Source of the DNA: an uncultured Demequina sp.
GTDB taxonomy: Bacteria > Actinomycetota > Actinomycetes > Actinomycetales > Demequinaceae
NCBI RefSeq assembly: GCF_913055775.1
Contig: NZ_CAJXJX010000012.1
Span: 1 to 33,761 of the forward strand
Direction: 5' to 3'
DNA length: 33,761 nucleotides
Shown: positions 16,001-24,775 of the stretch, piece after piece
How the letters are laid out: every line of letters starts with the position of its first letter
How positions within the stretch are numbered: position 1 is the first letter of the stretch
The notes under the pieces: generated by a model
What the model was told of the DNA's origin: nothing
The model's input: only the letters and a program-made list of their open reading frames with translations
Databases searched by the model: none
Made by a program: the position numbers and the translations under genes

Positions 16001-17020
16001 ATGACCGAGGACCCGGCCCGAGCCCAGGACCCGGCGACGGCGGGCGCCTCCGCGGAGGCGCCGCCCCGCTCCCTCGCGAACTTCCCGATCACTGCCTTCG
16101 GCATCTCGATGGGACTGTCGGGGACGTCGCTCGCGTGGCGGCGCGACTCGGACGTGCTGGAGTGGACGAGCACCACGGGTGAGGTGCTGGCGTGGATCGC
16201 GCTGGGCGCGTTCATCGCGGTCGCCATCACCTACGGAGCGAAGCTGGTGCTCCACCCCGGCGCGGTGCGGCGCGAGTGGGCGCGTCCGTCCACCATGCCC
16301 TTCGCCGGCACCCTGTCGATCTCGATGCTGCTGCTCGCCGCGACGTTCCTCGACACCGCGCCCGGCCCCGCCGCGGCGCTGTGGTGGGCGGGCGCGGTCA
16401 CGCAGGTGGTGCTGACCGTGGGCATGGTGCGGGCGTGGGTCGCGCAGTCGGGCATCTCGACGCGCGACATCCATCCCGCGTGGCTCATCCCGATGATCGG
16501 CATGCTGGCGGTCCCGATCGCGGGCGTCGAGATCGCCGCCGTGGACCTCAACTGGTTCTTCTTCTCCGTGGGCGGCGTCTACTACCTCGCTCTGCTGCCG
16601 CTCGTGCTGCACCGGCTGATCGCCGTCGAGGCCATGCCCGCGGCGCTCGCGCCCACGCTCGCCGTCCTCATCGCCCCGCCCGCGGTCGCGCTCACGGCCT
16701 GGGTGAGCCTGGGCGGATCCATGGACTCGCCGCTGGCGCACGTGCTGCGCTCGCTCGTGCTGTTCCACCTGCTGCTGCTGGCGACCCAGGTCGACACGCT
16801 CCGGCGGGCGCCGTTCGCGCTGTCGTGGTGGGCGTACACGTTCCCGCTCGGCTCCGCATCCGTGGCGCTGATCGCGAGCGCGGACGCGGGCACGTGGGCG
16901 GGCCACCGGGTCGTGGGGGTCATCTGCCTCGCGATTCTCACGCTGCTCCTGGGCATGCTGACGTACCGCACGGCCGCCATGGCATGGCGCGGGGACCTGT
17001 TCCGGCCGCAGAAGGTCTGA
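16001..17020 (+). CDS. TDT/SLAC1-family anion transporter (second copy)
   Basis: A 339-residue membrane protein, clearly paralogous to the product of 14457-15443. Both have a hydrophilic N-terminus, an HPAW(F/L)IP segment (here at about residue 160), a LPxVLxRLxxxxxMPxxLAPTLAxLxAPPAV stretch and the PFALSxWAYTFPL block near residue 278. About ten helices are predicted. The substrate is unknown. Yeast Ssu1 in the same superfamily exports sulfite, and the divergent rhodanese with its CstR-like operator would fit that. The ATG at 16001 is supported by a TAGACT -10 box at 15987-15992, giving a start at about 15999 (leaderless or 2-nt leader). No ribosome site is visible, in keeping with this. Confidence 0.86.
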   Translation: MTEDPARAQDPATAGASAEAPPRSLANFPITAFGISMGLSGTSLAWRRDSDVLEWTSTTGEVLAWIALGAFIAVAITYGAKLVLHPGAVRREWARPSTMPFAGTLSISMLLLAATFLDTAPGPAAALWWAGAVTQVVLTVGMVRAWVAQSGISTRDIHPAWLIPMIGMLAVPIAGVEIAAVDLNWFFFSVGGVYYLALLPLVLHRLIAVEAMPAALAPTLAVLIAPPAVALTAWVSLGGSMDSPLAHVLRSLVLFHLLLLATQVDTLRRAPFALSWWAYTFPLGSASVALIASADAGTWAGHRVVGVICLAILTLLLGMLTYRTAAMAWRGDLFRPQKV

Positions 17021-17053
17021 GCGGCGCAGAGAGCGCGCCACCGAGTCGGCGCA

Positions 17054-17872
17054 CTACATCACCGGGATGCCGCGGTCGGAGAACTGCTTCTTGACCCGCT
17101 CGATGAGCTCCGGCGTGGGGCGCTCGGTGTCCCCCAGGAGGTAGGGCTCCCCCGTCGCGGCCCACTTGTCGCGACCCAGCTGGTGGAACGGCAGCACCTC
17201 GAGCCGCTCGACGTTGGTGAGCGGCTCGACGATGTCCGCGATCGCCTCGACGTTCTCGACGGCGTCGGTGAGCCCCGGCACCAGCACGAACCGGACCCAG
17301 ACCTTGCGATCCAGCGCGTGCAGGCGCTTCGCGAAGTCGATCGTGGGCTGCAGCGGACGACCGGTCACGCGCGTGTAGGTCTCCGGCAGGCCCGACTTGA
17401 TGTCGAGCAGCACCAGGTCCACGAGCTCGAGCTCCTCGTCGCTCAGCCGTGCCCCGAGCAGCCCCGCCGTGTCGAGAGCCGTGTGGATCCCCAGCTCGTG
17501 GCACCGCCGGAAGATGTTGACCACGTACTTGGCCTGCAGCAGCGGCTCGCCGCCCGAGATCGTGAGTCCCCCGCCGGTGACCTGCATGATCTTCGTGTAC
17601 CGGGACACGCGCTCCATGACCTCGTCGACCGTGTGCCGCACGCCGTCGCGCATCTTCCACGTATCCGGGTTCTGGCAGTACTGGCAGCGCATGCCGCAGC
17701 CGGCGAGGAACAGCGTCATCCGCGTGCCCGGGCCGTCCGCGCCGGTCACGAGGTCCCACGAGTGCACGGACCCGCTCAGGTGGTCCCGGATGTCCTCGGA
17801 CGCCGCCAGCTCGCGGTCGGCGATCTCCATGGGCGGAGAGACCAGCCCTGCGGGGTTCTCCTCGGATGTCAT
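17054..17872 (-). CDS. pflA: Pyruvate formate-lyase activating enzyme
   Basis: A 272-residue radical SAM enzyme that uses S-adenosylmethionine to place the glycyl radical on PflB. The iron-sulfur motif CxxxCxxC is C59, C63 and C66 (GCGMRCQYCQNP). SAM-site segments follow: TGGGLTISGGEPLLQ near 99-113, and the substrate-related LDIKSG. The N-terminus has about 30 extra residues ahead of the conserved SVHSWDLVTGADGPGTR. An AGGAGG ribosome site lies 9-10 bp before the ATG. It is directly downstream of pflB on the same strand with 101 bp between, and a very stable hairpin there should lower its expression relative to pflB, which suits a catalytic activator. Confidence 0.96.
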   Translation of the reverse strand: MTSEENPAGLVSPPMEIADRELAASEDIRDHLSGSVHSWDLVTGADGPGTRMTLFLAGCGMRCQYCQNPDTWKMRDGVRHTVDEVMERVSRYTKIMQVTGGGLTISGGEPLLQAKYVVNIFRRCHELGIHTALDTAGLLGARLSDEELELVDLVLLDIKSGLPETYTRVTGRPLQPTIDFAKRLHALDRKVWVRFVLVPGLTDAVENVEAIADIVEPLTNVERLEVLPFHQLGRDKWAATGEPYLLGDTERPTPELIERVKKQFSDRGIPVM

Positions 17873-17914
17873 GCGGACCGGCCTCCTGAGTGGGCGTCGA
17901 TGAGGGTAAAGAGC

Positions 17915-17949
17915 GGCGCCCCGCCCCGCTGAGAGCGGAGCGGGGCGCC
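17915..17949 (-). terminator. Strong hairpin between pflB and pflA
   Basis: A 15-bp stem (17915-17929 with 17935-17949; one U-G wobble on the minus-strand RNA) around a TCTCA loop, followed on the minus strand by CTCTTTACC. It probably ends most pflB transcripts while letting some read into pflA. Confidence 0.8.
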
Positions 17950-17973
17950 TGTCGTGGTGGAGCCTACGCGGTC

Positions 17974-20247
17974 CTAGAGGCCGGCGTGGAACGTCCGCGA
18001 CAGCACGTCGAGCTGCTGCTCGCGGGTGAGTCGCACGAAGTTCACGGCGTAGCCGGACACGCGAATGGTCAGCTGCGGGTAGTTCTCCGGGTGCTCCATC
18101 GCGTCCTCGAGGGTGTCGCGGTTGAGCACGTTGACGTTCATGTGGAAGCCGTGCGAGACGGTATAGGCATCGAGCACACCCACGAGGTTCTGCACCTGCT
18201 CCGTCTTGTCGCGGCCCAGGCCCGACGGAACCACCGTGGTGGTGAGCGAGATGCCGTCCTGCGCGTCGTCGTACGGGAGCTTCGCCACGGACAGCGCCGA
18301 CGCGACGATGCCGTGGTTGTCGCGCCCGTTCATCGGGTTCGCACCGGGTGCGAAGGGCTCGCCCTCGCGCCGCCCGTCGGGCGTGTTGCCCGTCGCCTTG
18401 CCGTACACCACGTTCGAGGTGATCGTGAGCACGGACTGCGTGTGCTTGGCGCCCCGGTAGGTGGGCTGCTGGCGCACCTTCTCCATGAAGCGGTGAACCA
18501 GGTCCACGGCGATGTCGTCGACACGGTCGTCGTCGTTGCCGTAGGTCGGGTACTCGCCCTCGGTCGAGTAGTCGACGACGAGCCCGGTCTCGTCACGGAC
18601 CGGCGTGACCCTGGCGTACTTGATGGCGGACAGCGAGTCCGCCGCCACCGACAGGCCAGCGATGCCGCAGGCCATGGTCCGGAGGATCTCGCGGTCGTGC
18701 AACGCCATCTCGATGCGCTCGTACGCGTACTTGTCGTGCATGTAGTGGATGACGTTCAGCGCGTCGACATAGGTCTCGGCGAGCCAGTCCAACAGGCCGT
18801 CGAACTTCTCCATGACATCGTCGAAGTCGAGGACGTCGCCCTCGACCGGGGCGCTCACCGGCGAGACCTGCTTGCCCGAGACCTCGTCCCGGCCGCCGTT
18901 GATCGCGTACAGCATCGCCTTGGCGAGGTTGACGCGGGCGCCGAAGAACTGCATCTGCTTGCCGACCTCCATGCCGGACACGCAGCAGGCGATCGCCGCG
19001 TCGTCGCCGCACTGGTCGCGGAGCAGATCGTCGGACTCGTACTGGATCGACGAGGTGTCGATCGAGACCTTCGCGCAGAACTCCTTGAAGCCCCGGGGCA
19101 GCTGGTCGCTCCACAGCACGGTCAGGTTCGGCTCGGGGGCCGGGCCCAGGTTGTACAGCGTCTGCAGGAAGCGGAACGAGGTCCTGGTGACCAGCGGGCG
19201 ACCGTCGTCGCCGATGCCGCCGATGGACTCGGTGACCCACGTGGGGTCGCCCGAGAACAGGGCGTCGTACTCCGGGGTGCGCAGGAAGCGGACGATGCGC
19301 AGCTTGATGACGAAGTCGTCGATGATCTCCTGCGCGGCCTCCTCGGTGAGGGTGCCCTCGGCGATGTCGCGCGAGGCGTAGACGTCGAGGAAGGTCGAGG
19401 TGCGGCCCAGCGACATTGCGGCGCCGTTCTGCTCCTTGACCGCGGCGAGGTAGCCGAAGTAGAGCCACTGCACGGCCTCGCGGAAGGTGGCCGCGGGCCC
19501 CGAGATGTCGTAGCCGTACGAGGCCGCCATCTGCTTGAGCTCATTCAGAGCCTTGATCTGCTCCGAGTTCTCCTCGCGGTCGCGGATGATCTCCTCGGTC
19601 GAGCGCTCCATGTCGAGCTGCATGCGCTCGATCTTCTTGCCCTCGATCAGCGCGTCCACGCCGTACAGGGCCACGCGGCGGTAGTCGCCGATGATGCGGC
19701 CACGGCCATACGCGTCAGGCAGGCCGGTGACGATGTGGGAGCTGCGTGCGGCGCGCACGTTCGGCGGGTAGGCGTCGAACACGCCGTCGTTGTGGGTCTT
19801 GCGGTACTTCGAGAAGGTCTCCTCGAGCTCTGGGAGCACCGGGTAGCCGTAGGTCTCGAGCTCCTTGACGACCATGCGCCAGCCGCCGAACGGCATGATC
19901 GCGCGCTTCAGCGGAGCGTCGGTCTGGAGGCCGACGATGACCTCCGCGTCCTGGTCGATGTAGCCGGGCGCGTGCGCCGTGATGGTCGCCGGGGTCGAAT
20001 AGTCGACGTCGTACACGCCCTTCTCGCGCTCCTCCGGGAACATCCCGGAGAGCGTGTCCCACACGCCCGTGGTGCGGGCGGTCGGACCGGCGAGGAACGA
20101 GTCATCGCCCTCGTAGGGCTCGTAGTTGGCCTGGATGAATCCGCGGACGTCGATGGCGTCGGCCCACGGGCCGCGCTCGAAGCCCCTCCACTCGTTCGCG
20201 TGGGCGACGGTGTCGGCGGCCGATGCGGGGATATCGGTGGCGGTCAT
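17974..20247 (-). CDS. pflB: Formate C-acetyltransferase (pyruvate formate-lyase)
   Basis: A 757-residue glycyl-radical enzyme, close to E. coli PflB (760). It converts pyruvate and CoA to acetyl-CoA and formate without oxygen. The active-site pair Cys421-Cys422 ([11 protein letters not shown]) and the radical Gly732 ([17 protein letters not shown]) line up with C418/C419 and G734 of E. coli. The N-terminus [23 protein letters not shown] is typical. The start has a GGAGGAA ribosome site. The enzyme is destroyed by oxygen when active, so the host must live at least partly without oxygen. The promoter carries the DosR-like box. pflA follows, and the FNT channel and adhE elsewhere in the window complete the pathway. 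Confidence 0.98.
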   Translation of the reverse strand: MTATDIPASAADTVAHANEWRGFERGPWADAIDVRGFIQANYEPYEGDDSFLAGPTARTTGVWDTLSGMFPEEREKGVYDVDYSTPATITAHAPGYIDQDAEVIVGLQTDAPLKRAIMPFGGWRMVVKELETYGYPVLPELEETFSKYRKTHNDGVFDAYPPNVRAARSSHIVTGLPDAYGRGRIIGDYRRVALYGVDALIEGKKIERMQLDMERSTEEIIRDREENSEQIKALNELKQMAASYGYDISGPAATFREAVQWLYFGYLAAVKEQNGAAMSLGRTSTFLDVYASRDIAEGTLTEEAAQEIIDDFVIKLRIVRFLRTPEYDALFSGDPTWVTESIGGIGDDGRPLVTRTSFRFLQTLYNLGPAPEPNLTVLWSDQLPRGFKEFCAKVSIDTSSIQYESDDLLRDQCGDDAAIACCVSGMEVGKQMQFFGARVNLAKAMLYAINGGRDEVSGKQVSPVSAPVEGDVLDFDDVMEKFDGLLDWLAETYVDALNVIHYMHDKYAYERIEMALHDREILRTMACGIAGLSVAADSLSAIKYARVTPVRDETGLVVDYSTEGEYPTYGNDDDRVDDIAVDLVHRFMEKVRQQPTYRGAKHTQSVLTITSNVVYGKATGNTPDGRREGEPFAPGANPMNGRDNHGIVASALSVAKLPYDDAQDGISLTTTVVPSGLGRDKTEQVQNLVGVLDAYTVSHGFHMNVNVLNRDTLEDAMEHPENYPQLTIRVSGYAVNFVRLTREQQLDVLSRTFHAGL

Positions 20248-20315
20248 TCTCGGTTCCTCCCTGTGGGGCGTGCTTTCCGGCTCGCCCGGGTCGGGCGATC
20301 ACCGGTGATTCTTTG

Positions 20316-20358
20316 AAACTACGCCTCAGGGGCCTGACGCGCTTGGGACCTAGGGCCC
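20316..20358 (-). promoter_or_regulatory. pflB promoter with DosR-like box
   Basis: GGGACCTAGGGCCC on the plus strand (20345-20358), a near-perfect inverted repeat, is 24 bp from the minus-strand -10 box TAGTTT (20321-20316). The predicted start is 20309, with a leader of about 62 nt. Spacing and the sequence around the -10 match the adhE promoter. Confidence 0.65.
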
Positions 20359-20530
20359 TTTGTCGTCGACGGCACCCGGCCGATGCGGCGGTCACGCTGG
20401 CAGCGGCACTCACCCCGCGCATCGGCCCTGCTCAGGAGGCGAGGCCGCGGCGCCGCCACGCGCCGCCGTGCCAGGATGGACGGGAGCATCCCAGGACTGC
20501 CCTGCGTCGCACGGCGTCGCGCGCGTGGCA

Positions 20531-20561
20531 GACTGGTCGCCAGTCCACCCATAACGTTTCG
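20531..20561 (+). promoter_or_regulatory. Beta-mannosidase promoter and operators
   Basis: CATAACGTTTCG (20550-20561; reverse complement CGAAACGTTATG) overlaps a possible -10 box, TAACGT (20552-20557). It shares CGAAACG with sites before the sugar ABC operon, as expected for one LacI-type repressor. GACTGG-TCG-CCAGTC (20531-20545) is a second, unrelated inverted repeat just upstream. Confidence 0.5.
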
Positions 20562-20583
20562 ATACCTCTCCTGGAGCGCACCC

Positions 20584-23091
20584 ATGACGGCTGTCACCCT
20601 CATTCAGAATCCCCTCCACGAGGGCTGGTCCCTCACGCACCTGGCGGGCGAGGCTCCCGAGGGTGTCGCCGGCGCGACGATCCCGGCAGAGGTGCCCGGC
20701 ACCACGCACGTGGACCTGCTCCGTGAGGGTCTCATCCCGGATCCGTACCTCGACCGGAACGAGAAGGCGCTCGAGTGGATGTGGAGCTGCTCGTGGCGCT
20801 ACGCGACGGCATTCTCCGCGACGCCCGCGACCGACGGCGAGCGCGTCGACCTGGTCTTCGACGGCCTCGACACCGTGGCGACCGTGCGCCTCAACGGCAC
20901 CGAGGTCGCCCGCACCAAGAACATGCACCGCTCCTACCGCTTCGACGTGCGAGAGCTCATCGAGCCGGGTGCGAACGCACTCGAGGTCGACTTCGACTCC
21001 GCGCTCGAGTACGCGAACGGCGTGCAGGACGAGATCGGCTTCCGGCCCAGCCCGTACCCCCACCCGTTCCACGCGATCCGCAAGATGGCGTGCTCGTTCG
21101 GGTGGGACTGGGGTCCCGACCTGCAGACCGCCGGCATCTGGAAGGGCGTGCGGATCGAGCGCTGGCGCACCGCGCGGCTCGACGCCGTGCGGCCTCTGGT
21201 GACGGTGGACGGGACGCACGGCCGCGTCGAGGCGCACGTGGACGTCGAGCGGGCCGCGGACGAGCCCCTGACAGTCGTCGCGAGCGTCGCCGGCGTGGAG
21301 GCGACCGCCACCATCGACCCGGGCGAGTCCACCGCGGTCGTGGTGGTCGAGGTGCCCGACGTCGAGCTGTGGTGGCCCCACGGCCACGGCGAGGCGCGCC
21401 TGTACGACCTGGCGGTCGAGCTGCGCTCGTCCGACGAGTGCCTCGACAGCTACGACCGCCGCATCGGCTTCCGCACCGTGCAGGTCGAGGTGACCGACGA
21501 GGGCGACGGCGCGGGCTTCACCTACGTGGTCAACGGCCGCGCCATCTTCGTCAAGGGCGCCAACTGGATCCCCGACGACCACCTCATGACCCGCATCACC
21601 CGCGAGCGCCTGGCCCGCCGCATCGACCAGGCGGTCGACGCCCACATGAACCTCATCCGGATCTGGGGCGGCGGCATCTACGAGACAGAGGACTTCTACG
21701 ACCTCTGCGACGAGCGGGGCGTGATGGTCTGGCAGGACTTTCCGTTCGCGTGCGCCGCGTACCACGAGGGCTCGCCCATCATCGAGGAGGTGCGGGCCGA
21801 GGCCCGCGAGAACGTCACGCGTCTCACCCCGCACGCGTCCCTCGTCATGTACAACGGCTCGAACGAGAACATCTGGGGCTGGTGCGACTGGGGCTGGCCC
21901 GCGGTCGTGGGCGGCGACGGCTCGTGGGGCATCAAGTACTACGAGGAGATCCTTCCCGAGATCGTCGCGGAGCTCGACCCCACGCGCTTCTACACGCCGT
22001 CCTCGCCCTACAGCCCCTTCCAGCACTTCGAGGACGTCCACCCCAACGACAAGGCCTGGGGCACGTCGCACGAGTGGGAGGTGTGGAACCAGCTCGACTA
22101 TTCCGAGTACCGGCGGTACGTGCCGCGCTTCATGTCGGAGTTCGGCTTCCAGGGGCCGGCGACGTGGGCGACCGTCACCCGCAGCCTTCCCGAGGACCAG
22201 CGCCGTCAGGACTCCGAGGGCTGGCTCATGCACCAGAAGGCGGAGTCCGGCAACGACAAGCTCAACCGCGGCCTCGAGCCCCACCTGCCTGCGGGCGCGG
22301 ACTTCGAGGAGTGGCACTGGGCCACGTCTCTGAACCAGGCGCGCGCCATCCAGTACGGCATCGAGCACTACCGCTCGTGGTGGCCGCAGTGCGCGGGCGC
22401 GATCGTGTGGCAGCTCAACGACTGCTGGCCCGTGACGTCGTGGGCCGCGGTCGACGGAGACGAGCGTCGCAAGCCGCTGTGGTACGCGCTCAAGCACGCG
22501 TTCGAGCCGCGACTGCTGACGTTCCAGCCGCGCGCGGAGGACGGCTCGAACGACCCCGCGGGCGCCGTTCACCTGGTGGCCATCAACGACACCGACGAGC
22601 CGTGGTCGGAGACGCTGACGTTCACGCGCATGGGGCTCGACGGCGGCGAGCTCGCGGTCGCCACGGCGCACCTGTCGGTGGACTCTCGCGGCGTGGCCAC
22701 GATCGAGGTCCCTGCGCACGTGCGGGAGGCGGGCGACGCCACCGCCGAGGCGCTCATCGCGGATGCCGGCTACCCCGGCGACGACGGCCATGCGCGAGCG
22801 CTGCACCTGTTCGCCGAGGACAAGGATGTCGCCTACGAGAAGGCGCCGCTGGCCGCATCGGCCCACGCTGTCGCGGGCGGGTACGAGGTGAAGGTGACCG
22901 CGTCCTCCCTGGTGCGCGACCTGACCGTGCTCGCCGACAAGGTGCACCCGGACGCGACGGTGGACGACGCGCTGGTCACCGTGGCGCCCGGCGAGACCCA
23001 CGTGTTCCGCGTCGCGTGCGACGCGGACGTGGCGGCCGAGCGCTTCCTCGACGGTCGTGTGCTGGTCTCCGTGAACGCGCTGGTGGGCTGA
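20584..23091 (+). CDS. Glycoside hydrolase family 2 beta-mannosidase
   Basis: An 835-residue enzyme that removes beta-mannose from the non-reducing ends of manno-oligosaccharides. Domains in order: a sugar-binding jelly roll (about 5-185), an immunoglobulin-like domain (about 190-300), and the catalytic barrel (about 305-640) with GANWIPDDHL, the acid/base Glu428 in NGSNENIWGW and the nucleophile Glu519 in MSEFGFQGP, then C-terminal beta domains. These positions nearly equal the published Glu429 and Glu519 of Cellulomonas fimi Man2A (recalled, not looked up). There is no signal peptide, so it acts in the cytosol on imported sugars, and the ABC importer downstream is the likely supplier. I chose the ATG at 20584 for its GGAG ribosome site and because the fold starts right there. 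Confidence 0.95.
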   Translation: MTAVTLIQNPLHEGWSLTHLAGEAPEGVAGATIPAEVPGTTHVDLLREGLIPDPYLDRNEKALEWMWSCSWRYATAFSATPATDGERVDLVFDGLDTVATVRLNGTEVARTKNMHRSYRFDVRELIEPGANALEVDFDSALEYANGVQDEIGFRPSPYPHPFHAIRKMACSFGWDWGPDLQTAGIWKGVRIERWRTARLDAVRPLVTVDGTHGRVEAHVDVERAADEPLTVVASVAGVEATATIDPGESTAVVVVEVPDVELWWPHGHGEARLYDLAVELRSSDECLDSYDRRIGFRTVQVEVTDEGDGAGFTYVVNGRAIFVKGANWIPDDHLMTRITRERLARRIDQAVDAHMNLIRIWGGGIYETEDFYDLCDERGVMVWQDFPFACAAYHEGSPIIEEVRAEARENVTRLTPHASLVMYNGSNENIWGWCDWGWPAVVGGDGSWGIKYYEEILPEIVAELDPTRFYTPSSPYSPFQHFEDVHPNDKAWGTSHEWEVWNQLDYSEYRRYVPRFMSEFGFQGPATWATVTRSLPEDQRRQDSEGWLMHQKAESGNDKLNRGLEPHLPAGADFEEWHWATSLNQARAIQYGIEHYRSWWPQCAGAIVWQLNDCWPVTSWAAVDGDERRKPLWYALKHAFEPRLLTFQPRAEDGSNDPAGAVHLVAINDTDEPWSETLTFTRMGLDGGELAVATAHLSVDSRGVATIEVPAHVREAGDATAEALIADAGYPGDDGHARALHLFAEDKDVAYEKAPLAASAHAVAGGYEVKVTASSLVRDLTVLADKVHPDATVDDALVTVAPGETHVFRVACDADVAAERFLDGRVLVSVNALVG

Positions 23092-23116
23092 CGGAGGGCC
23101 CTCACCGAACGTGCGC

Positions 23117-23152
23117 AGCGCCCGGCCCCGCACGCGTGCGGGGCCGGGCGCT
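23117..23152 (+). terminator. Terminator hairpin after beta-mannosidase
   Basis: A perfect 36-bp palindrome (18-bp arms, AGCGCCCGG... mirrored about 23134/23135) begins 25 bp after the stop. It is very stable and has no T-run. Confidence 0.85.
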
Positions 23153-23186
23153 CGTGCGTCAGGACGCGGGCGACGAACGTGCGAAT

Positions 23187-23282
23187 CGAAACGATCCGGG
23201 CAAACCGCGCTCGAAACGATTCGTGATCGTAACCAAGTCGTAATCGGAGGGTCTGTCGAAAGGTTTCGGACGCGGCTAGGGT
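23187..23282 (+). promoter_or_regulatory. Sugar ABC promoter with three LacI-like operator sites
   Basis: CGAAACGATCCG (23187-23198), CGAAACGATTCG (23212-23223) and CGAAAGGTTTCG (23257-23268) are related 12-bp inverted repeats. A -10 box, TAGGGT, lies at 23277-23282, so the third site covers the -35 area and would block polymerase. The predicted start is 23289, with a 46-nt leader. Confidence 0.6.
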
Positions 23283-23334
23283 GACAGTGCGTCCCAACGA
23301 GGGGGCGTACGAATTCACCTAAGGGGAATCAACT

Positions 23335-24666
23335 ATGAAGTGGACTCGATCCCGGACGGCGACCGCTCTCGCCGTCGGTGCGGCGTCGGCAATGCTGCTG
23401 ACTGCCTGCTCGAGCGGAGACGGTGGCGACGAGGAGCCCAGCGACGAGCCTACGAGCGCTGAGGAGACCGAGGAGCCGGCAGAGGCCGAGCCCGTCACGC
23501 TGAACGTCTCGTACTGGGGAACCTTCGGCCTGGAGTCGCTCGCCGAGCAGTACACCGCCGACAACCCGCACGTGACCATCAACCTGGACTCCGGCGAGTA
23601 CGGCGCCCAGCACGACAAGCTGACGCAGGCACTCATCGCCGGCTCCGGCGCTTCCGAGGTCTCCGCGATCGACGAGGGCTACATGGCTGGCTTCCTCGCG
23701 CAGCAGGAGAACTTCGTCAACCTGCTCGACCTGGGCGCCGGCAAGTACGAGGAGAACTACCTCGACTGGAAGTGGGGCCAGGCGGCCTCCGCCGACGGCT
23801 CCTACGTCATCGGCCTCGGCTCCGACGTCGGTGGTCTGGCCATGTGCTACCGCCACGACCTGTTCGCTGAGGCCGGTCTGCCGGACGCTCGCGACGACGT
23901 GTCGGCCGCGTGGGGCGACGGCTGGTCGGACTACATCACCCTGGGCGAGGAGTACGTCGCCGCCTCGGGCTCCGCGTTCGTCGACAACGTGACGCAGATC
24001 ATGAATGCGGCGCAGACGCAGCTCGGCACGGGCTACGCCTACTACAACCGCAACAACGAGCTGGACATGGAGGCGAGCAAGCCTGCCTTCGACCTGACTC
24101 TCGAGATCATCGAGAAGGGCCTGTCCGCGAACATCCAGCCCTGGGGCCCGGAGTGGAACACCGGCTTCAGCAACGGCGACTTCGCGACGCTGCCCTGCCC
24201 CGCGTGGATGCAGGCGAACATCATCGACTCCGGTGCCCCCGAGGGCACCTGGGACATCGCCGACATCCCCGGACCCGGTGGCAACTGGGGCGGTTCGTTC
24301 TACACGATCCCCGCCCAGTTCGACGAGGCGACCACTCAGGAGGCCTACAACTTCATCGAGTGGGTCATCCAGCCCGAGCAGCAGATCGCGATCTTCGACG
24401 AGACCGGAAACCTCCCGTCGCAGTCCTCGATCTGGGACGAGCCGGGCATCCAGGCCCAGGAGAACCCGTTCTTCAACGGCGCTCCGACCGGTCAGATCTT
24501 CACCAAGACCGCGGGTGACATCCCTGGTGCGATCTACTACGCCCCGAACAACGCCACCATCCGCTCCGCGGTGGAGACGGTGCTGAACGAGGTGCAGGCA
24601 GGCAACATCGCTCCGGAGGACGCCTGGGACGAGGCAGTCGCCGCCGCTGAGGCAGCCGACGCGTAA
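23335..24666 (+). CDS. ABC sugar transporter, solute-binding lipoprotein
   Basis: A 443-residue family 1 extracellular solute-binding protein. The signal peptide ends at lipobox LLTAC with Cys25 as lipid anchor. An acidic linker (about 26-53, rich in Glu, Asp and Ser) leads to a binding fold starting VTLNVSYWGT. Typical elements follow: GSGASEVSAIDEGYMAGFL, YVIGLGSDVGGLAMCYRHDLFAEAGLP, and NFIEWVIQPEQQ near the C-terminus. It catches a carbohydrate outside the cell and hands it to the two permeases encoded next. The substrate is not readable from sequence. A manno- or gluco-oligosaccharide is likely, because the operator type is shared with the neighbouring beta-mannosidase gene. The ribosome site is AAGGGG. 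A hairpin after the gene should keep its level above that of the permeases. Confidence 0.93.
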   Translation: MKWTRSRTATALAVGAASAMLLTACSSGDGGDEEPSDEPTSAEETEEPAEAEPVTLNVSYWGTFGLESLAEQYTADNPHVTINLDSGEYGAQHDKLTQALIAGSGASEVSAIDEGYMAGFLAQQENFVNLLDLGAGKYEENYLDWKWGQAASADGSYVIGLGSDVGGLAMCYRHDLFAEAGLPDARDDVSAAWGDGWSDYITLGEEYVAASGSAFVDNVTQIMNAAQTQLGTGYAYYNRNNELDMEASKPAFDLTLEIIEKGLSANIQPWGPEWNTGFSNGDFATLPCPAWMQANIIDSGAPEGTWDIADIPGPGGNWGGSFYTIPAQFDEATTQEAYNFIEWVIQPEQQIAIFDETGNLPSQSSIWDEPGIQAQENPFFNGAPTGQIFTKTAGDIPGAIYYAPNNATIRSAVETVLNEVQAGNIAPEDAWDEAVAAAEAADA

Positions 24667-24688
24667 TCCCACGCGATGACGGACGGAG

Positions 24689-24718
24689 CGGGGGCGAGTC
24701 CAGCGAGGCTCGCCCCCG
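24689..24718 (+). terminator. Hairpin between binding-protein and permease genes
   Basis: CGGGGGCGAG and CTCGCCCCCG form a perfect 10-bp stem with a 10-nt loop, followed by GTTTC-type sequence (TTT at 24719-24721). It is likely a partial terminator or mRNA-stabilising structure inside the operon. Confidence 0.75.
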
Positions 24719-24775
24719 TTTCACCGTCCATCCCTAGACTTCCATCACGAGCGTTCATGACCAACGGAGGTTTCC

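Larger units (their letters stand above)
20248..20583. other. Intergenic region between divergent pflB and beta-mannosidase genes
   Basis: No credible gene in these 336 bp. The left part holds the pflB promoter, and the right 55 bp hold the beta-mannosidase promoter and operators. The middle (about 20370-20520) is very G+C rich; I see no clear structure in it beyond short inverted repeats. Confidence 0.6.

Noticed and set aside
17890-20316. Plus-strand 808-codon open frame
   Set aside because: Antisense to pflB over its full length.
20410-23133. Minus-strand 907-codon open frame
   Set aside because: Antisense to the beta-mannosidase gene, which has intact catalytic motifs.
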